From Alphaproteobacteria bacterium (GTDB lineage: Bacteria > Pseudomonadota > Alphaproteobacteria > SMXP01): DNA of 8,688 nt. The stretch spans positions 1-8,688 of the forward strand of contig JANQLI010000322.1 in assembly GCA_028280675.1 (NCBI GenBank), written 5' to 3'. Of the stretch, positions 1 through 6,715 are shown in pieces (position 1 is the first letter of the stretch; each line of letters opens with the position of its first letter). Below the pieces are notes generated by a model. The model was not told where the DNA came from and ran no database searches. It saw nothing but the letters and a program-made list of their open reading frames with translations. A program made the translations under genes and the position numbers.

Positions 1-155
1 GACTTCACCTTATTCTGATACGTCACCTCAGACGTGAGCGCGACGACCAAATCACTGTTGTAGCGGCAAAGCTGATCATATACCACGGCCGAACCACCAA
101 TAACGGGGGGAAAATTATCTGAAATAAAGAGAAGCTTGTGGCCTTGACTGGACAT
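1..155 (-). CDS. Glycosyltransferase family 4, N-terminal fragment (cut by window edge)
   Basis: The minus strand reads open from an ATG at 155-153 to the left edge, giving 51 codons. The translation has a short beta strand followed by a loop (LLFISDNFPPVIGGSAVVYD, about residues 8-27). This is the classic start of GT-B fold, family 4 glycosyltransferases: hydrophobic strand, then a PP-x-x-GG glycine loop that lies near the acceptor/donor cleft. A TAA stop lies in frame two codons upstream of the ATG, so the start cannot be further upstream. No strong Shine-Dalgarno is visible. Such enzymes transfer a sugar from a nucleotide donor at the cytoplasmic face of the inner membrane. The divergent neighbour is a polysaccharide flippase, which supports a role in surface glycan assembly. 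The catalytic C-terminal half is outside the window, so donor and acceptor cannot be inferred. Confidence 0.75.
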   Translation of the reverse strand, partial: MSSQGHKLLFISDNFPPVIGGSAVVYDQLCRYNSDLVVALTSEVTYQNKVK

Positions 156-373
156 GGGTTACGCGAAAATCCATCGATACGTTGAGCGGGTGTCTCAGGA
201 GTGATTCATCATAAATGTATCAAGAAAGAGTCAAAGCCAATGGACAAAAAGTCATGATTCCTCAAAGGTCTACCCCTCTCTGACAGATGTGCAGTCTATA
301 TCAGCAAATGTTAACCATTTCATAACTATAAATATACGGCGAGCACCATATTTCTGGCCTTGGTTAGTAGAAA
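156..373. other. Divergent intergenic region between glycosyltransferase and flippase genes
   Basis: This 218-base stretch separates two divergent polysaccharide genes and must carry the promoters for both, unless they are read from outside. Its right half is AT-rich. A TATAAAT stretch at 327-333 could be a -10 element for the flippase, but I see no convincing -35 hexamer 16-18 bases upstream. No clear inverted repeat or small gene is seen. A reading frame starting at 289 overlaps the flippase gene in another frame and has no support as a protein. Confidence 0.4.
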
Positions 374-1861
374 ATGACACCACAAAAACAAGACGAGTCT
401 GGCGACATTTCAGACCATATGGCCAAAGGGGCGCTGTGGATGGTCTTTCTACGATGGTCGATGAAAGTCCTGGGCTTTTTCAATGTCATTATCCTAGCGC
501 GGATTCTGGCGCCAGAAGATTTTGGCCTTATTGCCATGGCCATGATCTTAATCGGACTGATCACCACCATTACCGACGGTAATTTTGATCACAGCCTTCT
601 ACGCAAAGCAGGCCGGTCCGAAGAGGAGTATCACACCGCATGGACGGCGCAGATTCTGGCGGGCGGACTCGCAACACTCATTATCTTTGCACTCACGCCC
701 TTACTTGTCGCCTTCTTCGATGAACCGCGTCTTTACACTGTGTGTTTTATTGCCGGTCTCAGACCGGCCATTCAAGGATTTGAAAATATCGGTCAGGTTG
801 AATTCCGCCGTGATTTTCATTTCCGTACAGAGTTTCGTTACTGGATAACCCGGCAAGTGATGACGATTGCCATTGGCCTGACCCTTGCTTTCACATTGCG
901 CAATTACCTCGCCCTTGCATTGGTCATGCCGCTGGCCGCTCTCGCGGCTGTCGGGTTGAGTTATCGCATGTCTGCGTTTCGTCCAAAGTTCCGCCTGCAA
1001 GGAATAAGTGACATCATCTCCTTTTCGAAATGGTATGCTTTGCTTGATACGGTGCGTTTTGCGGGCGATAAGGCCGATGAACTGGTCGTTGGGCGCATCA
1101 CGTCTCCTTTGACACTTGGCCATTATTATATGGCCTCGGACATTGCGACCATGCCAACACGCGAAATCACCATGCCATTGGATCGGGCGCTGATTCCAAC
1201 ACTGGCGCATATTGCCCACGATCAACAAAAAATGCGGGAAAGTTTTGCACAAAGCCTCGCTGCTGTTGTCACTGTGTGTCTGGCCCTGGGAGTTGGCCTT
1301 CACTTTGTCAGCACTGACTTTGTGACTGTGGTGTTAGGCGCACAATGGCTGCCTGCCATTCCGTTCTTCGAATGGCTCGCCCTTTATGGCGCCTTCTCCG
1401 CCATCACGATCAGCACACAATCTTTTTTTGTCGTGAGTGAAAAGCTCAAAGTCTACGCAACCTGTTATGTGGTTTACATGGTGACGCTAATAGCAGCACT
1501 GATCATAACGGCCATGATAATCGGCATCACCGGTATTGCGCCAGTGCGCACATTTTGGATGCTGGGGCTGCTGGCTGTCATTCTCTGCAGCGCCATCGCA
1601 ACAGGGCTGACAACCGTGCGCGACATCACACGTCTTGCCTGGCGCCCGCTTATCGCGACAGCCGTGATGAGCTTTGGCCTCGCTCAAGTACAATCCGGTC
1701 TCGCAACACATACACTGATGACATTAGTCATCCAAATTCTCGTTGGGGCAGGACTTTATATTGGCTCCTTGTGGCTTCTCTGGGCTGCGCGCGGACGGCC
1801 ACCAGGCATTGAGTCCAGCGCACTTGCCTTCCTGCGCAAACAATTGCGGTCAAACGCCTAA
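374..1861 (+). CDS. Oligosaccharide/lipopolysaccharide flippase, Wzx/TuaB-like (MOP superfamily)
   Basis: A 495-residue, very hydrophobic protein expected to carry lipid-linked oligosaccharide units across the inner membrane during O-antigen, capsule or exopolysaccharide synthesis. The N-terminus is typical of the PST/TuaB-like branch of the MOP (multidrug/oligosaccharidyl-lipid/polysaccharide) superfamily. It has a short polar head, then KGALWMVFLRWSMKVLG (about 18-34), then ILARILAPEDFGLIAMA (about 41-57), where the A-R-x-L-x-P-E-D-F-G loop between helices 1 and 2 is characteristic. Further hydrophobic segments recur to the C-terminus, for about 12-14 membrane spans. The length is normal for the family and the frame is intact. 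The Shine-Dalgarno is weak, and an internal ATG at 419 is a less likely start because 374 leaves a normal cytoplasmic head. A partial glycosyltransferase lies divergently on the left, which fits a glycan locus. The transported substrate cannot be told from sequence. Confidence 0.88.
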   Translation: MTPQKQDESGDISDHMAKGALWMVFLRWSMKVLGFFNVIILARILAPEDFGLIAMAMILIGLITTITDGNFDHSLLRKAGRSEEEYHTAWTAQILAGGLATLIIFALTPLLVAFFDEPRLYTVCFIAGLRPAIQGFENIGQVEFRRDFHFRTEFRYWITRQVMTIAIGLTLAFTLRNYLALALVMPLAALAAVGLSYRMSAFRPKFRLQGISDIISFSKWYALLDTVRFAGDKADELVVGRITSPLTLGHYYMASDIATMPTREITMPLDRALIPTLAHIAHDQQKMRESFAQSLAAVVTVCLALGVGLHFVSTDFVTVVLGAQWLPAIPFFEWLALYGAFSAITISTQSFFVVSEKLKVYATCYVVYMVTLIAALIITAMIIGITGIAPVRTFWMLGLLAVILCSAIATGLTTVRDITRLAWRPLIATAVMSFGLAQVQSGLATHTLMTLVIQILVGAGLYIGSLWLLWAARGRPPGIESSALAFLRKQLRSNA

Positions 1862-2145
1862 CGACCTGCTAGCTTTGCTCATAAGATCACCTCAGTGGCG
1901 GGTGAGGTAATTCGAGCACAGTTGTTACACATTCCATATCTACCCACATCTGCGTCAAAGACCCTCCTGCAAGCGCAATTCTCTGGCGGTGAAACGATAT
2001 TCTTTATTTATTTCAAAAGCTTAGCATTCGGCGGCAAGACGAGACCCCGTTAAAGACACCCTGAATAAGGAGCTTTCTCTCGCTTTTTCAAAGACTTACG
2101 CCCAGACAGCGGAACCTTGAGTAGTGACCCTGAGTCATCTATACT

Positions 2146-2172
2146 TTGCCTGAATGGGGGGCGTTCAATAAT
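2146..2172 (+). promoter_or_regulatory. Candidate sigma-70 type promoter for the TonB receptor gene
   Basis: TTGCCT at 2146-2151 resembles a -35 hexamer (4 of 6 consensus positions). AATAAT at 2167-2172 resembles a -10 hexamer (5 of 6). The spacer of 15 bases is short, which lowers confidence. A start a few bases after 2172 would give a leader of roughly 75 bases that includes the hairpin at 2208-2229. Confidence 0.25.
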
Positions 2173-2207
2173 ACGAAGAGTTACTCCCCTGTATTTTTGC
2201 ATCGGTT

Positions 2208-2229
2208 GCTAAGGCCTTTAGACCTTAGC
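2208..2229 (+). promoter_or_regulatory. Inverted repeat / leader hairpin before the receptor ribosome binding site
   Basis: GCTAAGG (2208-2214) and CCTTAGC (2223-2229) are perfect complements around an 8-base spacer. The repeat lies 9 bases before the Shine-Dalgarno GAGGGGG. In RNA it would form a small stem-loop next to the ribosome binding site. In DNA it could be a repressor site of dyad form. The spacer gives a second overlapping near-palindrome (CTAAGG-CCTTTAG, 2209-2221). It is not followed by a T-run, so it is not a terminator. The function is inferred from position only. Confidence 0.4.
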
Positions 2230-2253
2230 CTTTAACTTGAGGGGGATTACCGC

Positions 2254-4914
2254 ATGCCAAAGGCATTTCTCACACGTGTCCTTGCCACAACAGCGCTGAC
2301 CACATGTTTAGGCCTCGCCAGTATCGCGCAGGCTGCTGTCAATGAAATTGTCGTGACCGCACAAAAACGCGAAAGCACACTGCAAGATACATCCATCTCA
2401 ATTGCGGTGTTCGACAGCGATCAATTGGTGAAATCAGGGATTGCCACGGCTGAAGATCTCGCAAAGTTCACCCCCAATGTGGTTATGACCAACAATTCAA
2501 ACATTTCCAGCCCTGAGCTCTATATTCGCGGTGTGGGGACGTCGAGCCCGAATGCAAGCTCTGATATTTCGGTCGGCTTCTATATCGATGAAGTCTATAT
2601 CGGCCGCAGTGATGCCTTGGTCGACTTTTTCGATATGGAACGGGTAGAAATTTTGCGCGGCCCACAAGGCACCCTTTATGGCCGCAACACCATTGGCGGA
2701 GCCATCAATTACATCACCAAAATGCCTGGGGATGAAGTTGAAACAAGCCTACGCCTAAACTATGGCAGCTATGATTATATCGGTGTCAATGGCCGGGTTT
2801 CTGGACCTATTGATGAAAACATCAAAGCCGGACTCTCCCTCAATTACAAAGAGGGCGGTGGGTACATCGATCAAATTGGCACCGCATCGACCGATGACCT
2901 CATGGACAAAGGCGAGATCTCGGGCCGCGCTACCGTGGTCGTTGACTTCAGCGATAGTGTGGAAATGGTTCTACGCGCCGATGCATCAAAAGTTGATGTG
3001 ACCCCCATTGCATACCAAGCTGTACAAGGGTTTGATAATGACCCTGGTGTGGCGGCGCTGTCAGCGACAGCTCTCGGTTTGTGGACATTTGGAGCCGCAC
3101 CATTTGTGCCTCCAGGTTTACCACCTGAATTAGCAGGCACAAGTCTTTTTCGTATTCCTGCAGATGGCTCACTTCCAAGTCTCTTAGATCCAAGTGTCGA
3201 TAATCTACTACCAGTTTTAGATGGGGCGCTGGGTCCTTTTGATTTGGCTGATACATTTGGACTACTTGGGAAAAGCTACACGACACCAAGTGACCCATAC
3301 GACGTCAATCATGATCAAAGCTCTAAACAAACACGTGATACAAAAGGCTTGTCCGCCACATTTAACGTGGATGTGAGCGACAATCTACTTCTCACTTCCA
3401 TATCTTCTTATCGTGAACGTGAAACAAGTCTTCTGGAAGATACAGATGGAACGAATTTCGCATTTGCTATCAGTACGAATTCAGGCGATCAATCTCAATT
3501 CAGCCAAGAGATCCGGCTACAAAATCAGAATAATGAAACATTAGACTGGACCATCGGTGCTTATTACTTCAAAGAAGAGTTTGATGGCACACGCAACATC
3601 TCTAACCCTGATCTTGACCTCATAACTGCGGCACTTTCAATTCCTGGGCTTCTGCCAAGTGGTCTCCCGCCTATTTCTCTCGTGGGATTAGGGGCTGGTG
3701 ATACCAATGCTGCCTGGGCAGAAATTCAAAATACAAGTGTCGAAACCGAGAGCTATGCTGCCTATGGGCAGGCTACATATCGTTTCAACGATCAATGGTC
3801 TATTACAGGTGGACTACGTTACACCCACGATAAAAAGAAGATGGATTTCGAACGTGTTTGCTTAGATAATCAAGCGCTCGCATCTGTATTCGCTGGTCTC
3901 ACAGACCCTGACTTAAATCCAGATACAATTTCTGATCCAGATTCGGACCCTTCAACATTTGACGACCCAACCCTTGTATCGTTCTTATGTTCAGGAGAAC
4001 CATGGGATAACAACCCAGCAACACGCGATTTCCCATACCAATTACTGCCGATTACCGCCAACCCAAGTGATAGTTGGAACTCATTAACACCGATGGTTTC
4101 TGTCGACTTCACGCCCAATGAAGACCTATTACTTTATGCCAAGGCAAGTAAAGGCTTTAAGTCAGGTGGTTTTGACGCCAAAAACGATGATCCCGCATTT
4201 GATCCTGAAGAGGTGTGGGCGTATCAAATTGGCGCCAAAGCAACCCTGTTCGACAACAAGTTACAGGTCAACACAGAAGCCTTTTATTACGACCACAAAG
4301 ATCTACAAGTCCGGACCGTTCGCACAGCAGGTGGAACAGCACTCCGCGCCGACGAAATTACCGCTAACGGTGGCGACTCAGAAGATTACGGTTTTGAAGT
4401 TGAATTCATAGCGACACCTGCAGAAAATCTCACTTTGCAAGGGGGAATTGGTTATGTCCATTCCGAATATGGAGATTTCTTTGCCAAAGACACTCTTAAG
4501 CGCGAAATTGGTGTTTTAGCTGATGCTGATGGTCGCATGACTATTCGAAACCTTGCAGGCAATAAATTGGTGAATACACCCGAATGGTCGAGCTCACTCG
4601 TGGCGCAATACGATATACCGACTGCGAATTCGGGAACCTTCTCAATTCGTGGGGAGCATATCTATAAAGATGAATATTACTTCACCGAATTTAATGATGA
4701 CGACCTTAAGCAAGATGCAACGCACCTCTTTAATGCACGTTTGAGCTGGACAGACCCGAATGACCGCTTTGAAGTGGCGCTTTGGGGCCGTAATCTCAGC
4801 GATGAACTCTATTACGTCCAAGCACTCGACCTCCGAGATGGGGCTCTTGGGTCCATCATCCGGACCCCAGCGGCGCCACGCACATATGGGATTGAGGTAC
4901 TTGCGAACTTCTAA
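2254..4914 (+). CDS. TonB-dependent outer-membrane receptor
   Basis: An 886-residue outer-membrane protein that should import a scarce nutrient (iron chelate, cobalamin, sugar or similar) using energy from TonB-ExbBD. Residues 1-27 form a signal peptide ending AQA, followed by a TonB box EIVVTA at 31-36. The plug domain follows (about 45-165), with the usual motifs IRGVG and VEILRGPQGTLYGRNTIGGA. The rest is a beta-barrel that ends in Phe, as needed for barrel insertion. GAGGGGG 8 bases before the ATG fixes the start. The frame is intact and the size is within the usual range. Loop insertions stand out: about 260-350 and 455-485 (rich in Leu, Pro, Gly, with the motif GLPP) and about 536-610 (Asp/Pro-rich). 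The last carries Cys536 and Cys579, which could form a disulfide. The barrel half uses more A/T-ending codons by eye than the plug half. The neighbours give no firm hint of the substrate. Confidence 0.93.
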   Translation: MPKAFLTRVLATTALTTCLGLASIAQAAVNEIVVTAQKRESTLQDTSISIAVFDSDQLVKSGIATAEDLAKFTPNVVMTNNSNISSPELYIRGVGTSSPNASSDISVGFYIDEVYIGRSDALVDFFDMERVEILRGPQGTLYGRNTIGGAINYITKMPGDEVETSLRLNYGSYDYIGVNGRVSGPIDENIKAGLSLNYKEGGGYIDQIGTASTDDLMDKGEISGRATVVVDFSDSVEMVLRADASKVDVTPIAYQAVQGFDNDPGVAALSATALGLWTFGAAPFVPPGLPPELAGTSLFRIPADGSLPSLLDPSVDNLLPVLDGALGPFDLADTFGLLGKSYTTPSDPYDVNHDQSSKQTRDTKGLSATFNVDVSDNLLLTSISSYRERETSLLEDTDGTNFAFAISTNSGDQSQFSQEIRLQNQNNETLDWTIGAYYFKEEFDGTRNISNPDLDLITAALSIPGLLPSGLPPISLVGLGAGDTNAAWAEIQNTSVETESYAAYGQATYRFNDQWSITGGLRYTHDKKKMDFERVCLDNQALASVFAGLTDPDLNPDTISDPDSDPSTFDDPTLVSFLCSGEPWDNNPATRDFPYQLLPITANPSDSWNSLTPMVSVDFTPNEDLLLYAKASKGFKSGGFDAKNDDPAFDPEEVWAYQIGAKATLFDNKLQVNTEAFYYDHKDLQVRTVRTAGGTALRADEITANGGDSEDYGFEVEFIATPAENLTLQGGIGYVHSEYGDFFAKDTLKREIGVLADADGRMTIRNLAGNKLVNTPEWSSSLVAQYDIPTANSGTFSIRGEHIYKDEYYFTEFNDDDLKQDATHLFNARLSWTDPNDRFEVALWGRNLSDELYYVQALDLRDGALGSIIRTPAAPRTYGIEVLANF

Positions 4915-4937
4915 TTTTAAGAGATCATAAAAACGCC

Positions 4938-4974
4938 AAAAGCCGCGGTGCGTTTTATCGCGGCTTTTCTTTTT
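4938..4974 (+). terminator. Rho-independent terminator, probably bidirectional
   Basis: AAAAGCCGCG (4938-4947) pairs perfectly with CGCGGCTTTT (4959-4968) across an 11-base loop. It is followed on the plus strand by C and six T residues, 23 bases after the receptor stop codon. On the minus strand the same stem is followed by GGCG and then five T residues, so it can also end the convergent tetR-type operon, which stops at 4986. Confidence 0.88.
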
Positions 4975-4985
4975 AAAACACCCTT

Positions 4986-5588
4986 TCATTCATCGAGATA
5001 ACGCGCCCAAGCGCCTTTTTCGACAACCGCAATCGCAGCACGTCCAAGATCAGCAAAGTTCGCTTTTCCGTTTGACGCAATCCATTGCGTAAAGGCGACT
5101 TGATAGGCGGCAAACAATGCGGCGGCGAATATGGTGATCTCCAGTTCCGGCATGGTGGAGTCTGCAAAGCATTCCCTTAACATCACTTCGACTTCAGCTT
5201 GGATCTCTTGATCCAAAGCGACATCAAGCGCCGTTAAGCTGGGTGAGTTTTCCACCAATTGCCGCATGAGTAATATTTCATCACGGCTGGCCATAAGACT
5301 CTTCGCGACTGCACGGAACGCATCCGTGAACCGGTCGATCGGTTTACGCGCCGGATCGGTCTGCCGGAACGCATCGCGGAATTGATCCACATAGCCTTCC
5401 TGAAAAGACGAGAGCAAGAGATCTTTGCTCGCGAAGTAGCGAAAAAATGTCCGCCGCCCAACACCGGCCGCACCGGCAATCTGATCAATGGTCGTCGCGT
5501 CATAGCCATTTTTGAGGAACAGCGTCATCGCCACGCGGATGAGCTCCTCACGGGTTTTTGCTTTCTTCTGATCACGCAGAGTGCTCAC
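4986..5588 (-). CDS. TetR/AcrR-family transcriptional regulator
   Basis: A 200-residue one-component regulator. The N-terminal helix-turn-helix is textbook: TREELIRVAMTLFLKNGYDA (about 13-32), then TTIDQIAGAAGVGRRTFFRY (about 33-52) with the recognition helix around AGVGRRTFFRYF, then the conserved FxSKDLLL. The C-terminal half (about 70-190) is all-helical and divergent, as expected for the ligand-binding and dimer domain, so the inducer cannot be guessed. The start codon is GTG at 5588-5586. It is supported by TGAGG at 5600-5596, which overlaps the TGA stop of the upstream cytochrome gene and gives a 7-base spacing after GAGG. The gene is therefore the last member of the lipoprotein-cytochrome operon and is probably translationally coupled to it. 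Most TetR proteins are repressors of their own or adjacent genes, so it may control this operon through the palindrome at 8133-8147. The convergent TonB receptor gene is another possible target. Confidence 0.92.
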   Translation of the reverse strand: MSTLRDQKKAKTREELIRVAMTLFLKNGYDATTIDQIAGAAGVGRRTFFRYFASKDLLLSSFQEGYVDQFRDAFRQTDPARKPIDRFTDAFRAVAKSLMASRDEILLMRQLVENSPSLTALDVALDQEIQAEVEVMLRECFADSTMPELEITIFAAALFAAYQVAFTQWIASNGKANFADLGRAAIAVVEKGAWARYLDE

Positions 5589-5595
5589 CGCGACG

Positions 5596-5600
5596 CCTCA
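5596..5600 (-). promoter_or_regulatory. Ribosome binding site overlapping the cytochrome stop codon
   Basis: On the minus strand TGAGG contains both the TGA stop of the cytochrome gene (5600-5598) and the Shine-Dalgarno GAGG of the regulator gene. It lies 7 bases before a GTG start. It decides the GTG start of the TetR-type gene and implies reinitiation or coupling between the two cistrons. Confidence 0.7.
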
Positions 5601-6692
5601 TTGCCATTGCGGTTGATCGGTCACCGGCAGGCTTTCAATCCATGCACCGATCAAAGCCACACCTTCGTCATGTTGCAAAGACCGGCCGAGCTCCGGCATC
5701 AACACACCAGGCTCTGTGGTCTCCATACGGAACAAAAGTATCGAGTCGGATGGATCACCAGGAGCAATATCGAAATTACGCCCGCCCGTGCCTTGTCCCG
5801 CCGCCACAGGGCGCTTCCAAATGCCTAATGCGATGCGATCCTCTTCAAGGGCCGACAAGAACAGTCCCGAATTATCGGCTGGCCCTCGCGGGCGATGACA
5901 ATGCCCACAGTTCACATCAAGATACGCCCGCGCACGCTCTTCGAGCGAACCGGACGTTGGATCATTCCAAACCGCCATCGCGGGCGCAGATGCGGCATCC
6001 GGCGCACCGGACAGCAGCCCTGCGTCAGACCAATGCTGCAGTTGATTGGCCATGCCCGATGGATAAGCAAAGTCTTTATTGAGATGCCGTGCTTTTGGTC
6101 CAAGCGGTATCACTGCATCGTCGAGCGCATGACAGCCTTTGCATTGGTTTTTGTTCGGCACAGCATAACTGATGGACTTCACCGTGCCATCCGCCAACGC
6201 GATCTGTTTATCGACGCGCTTTCCCGCCACCTTTAACGTGGCGTCTGACATGTCGTCGTTCCACACATAAGGAAGCGCGACCCAGCCCTCTTGCTGATGA
6301 ATCAAGAGCCGGGTTTCAATGAACTGAATATCTTGATCGGGCTTAGAAAAATCCGCCGGATAGCCAAAGCTTTTCACCAAAACTGTGCCCACAGGAAAGT
6401 CAAACGCCTCAGTTTCATGATACTCTGCAGACGCCCCGTCCGGCACATAAACAAAACGGCGCTTGACTGCATAATCGGTAAACAGAGGCGTGTTGAGATC
6501 ATAGGGCACCACACCGTCATTCGGTGTCATAACCGCGGGATCGGCAAATAAACGATAAGCGGATAAGAGTTTCGCTGGTTTGGCTGCGAACACCGCAGCA
6601 TCATTCACACCTTCGGCAGAAGAGAGATGCGGGAGTCCGCTCACCCCCATCAGTAATATCAACAGCGATAAAACAAACCGCATGCGACTCAT
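5598..6692 (-). CDS. Diheme c-type cytochrome, SO2930/HNE_0200 family (TIGR03806 type)
   Basis: A 364-residue exported protein with two covalent heme c sites: CKGCH at 184-188 and CGHCH at 262-266. A signal peptide (about 1-27, hydrophobic core FVLSLLILLMGVSG) sends it to the periplasm, where heme is attached. A Met-rich C-terminus (RMETTEPGVLMPELG, about 325-339) offers a distal heme ligand. A second Met lies in the segment PSGMANQLQHW between the hemes. The order and spacing match the family I remember as TIGR03806, which usually sits beside the beta-helix lipoprotein family TIGR03805, as it does here. The function of the pair is unknown to me; electron transfer is implied by the hemes. For the start I chose ATG 6692, which has GGGAGAG 8 bases upstream. 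GTG at 6698 is too close to it, and ATG at 6683 is possible with GAGG. The gene lies 23 bases after the lipoprotein gene, in one operon. Confidence 0.88.
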   Translation of the reverse strand: MSRMRFVLSLLILLMGVSGLPHLSSAEGVNDAAVFAAKPAKLLSAYRLFADPAVMTPNDGVVPYDLNTPLFTDYAVKRRFVYVPDGASAEYHETEAFDFPVGTVLVKSFGYPADFSKPDQDIQFIETRLLIHQQEGWVALPYVWNDDMSDATLKVAGKRVDKQIALADGTVKSISYAVPNKNQCKGCHALDDAVIPLGPKARHLNKDFAYPSGMANQLQHWSDAGLLSGAPDAASAPAMAVWNDPTSGSLEERARAYLDVNCGHCHRPRGPADNSGLFLSALEEDRIALGIWKRPVAAGQGTGGRNFDIAPGDPSDSILLFRMETTEPGVLMPELGRSLQHDEGVALIGAWIESLPVTDQPQWQ

Positions 6693-6715
6693 CCTCACAA
6701 CTCTCCCACGACGTC

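Larger units (their letters stand above)
1862..2253. other. Long non-coding region upstream of the TonB receptor gene
   Basis: This 392-base stretch has no credible protein gene on either strand. Its left part holds a 6-bp hairpin (ACCTCA at 1889-1894 with TGAGGT at 1903-1908) without a following T-run, so it is a poor terminator for the flippase gene. The middle (about 1910-2140) shows nothing I can name. The right part holds a candidate promoter (2146-2172), a 7-bp hairpin (2208-2229) and a strong Shine-Dalgarno GAGGGGG (2239-2245) for the receptor. The length is more than a simple promoter needs, so a regulated leader or a small RNA is possible but not shown. Confidence 0.5.

Noticed and set aside
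701..1303. 200-codon minus-strand frame within the flippase gene
   Set aside because: The protein has no recognisable domain and is rich in His, Arg and Gln. It lies antisense to a well-supported membrane protein gene.
1889..1908. Hairpin after the flippase as a terminator
   Set aside because: The stem is only 6 bp and is not followed by a T-run, so intrinsic termination is unlikely.
2948..3298. 116-codon minus-strand frame in the receptor gene
   Set aside because: It is antisense to the receptor loop region, has no start signal, and its composition mirrors the Pro/Leu loop of the receptor.
5558..6082. 174-codon plus-strand frame opposite the cytochrome gene
   Set aside because: It is antisense to the two heme-binding motifs region, low in hydrophobic order, and without family features.
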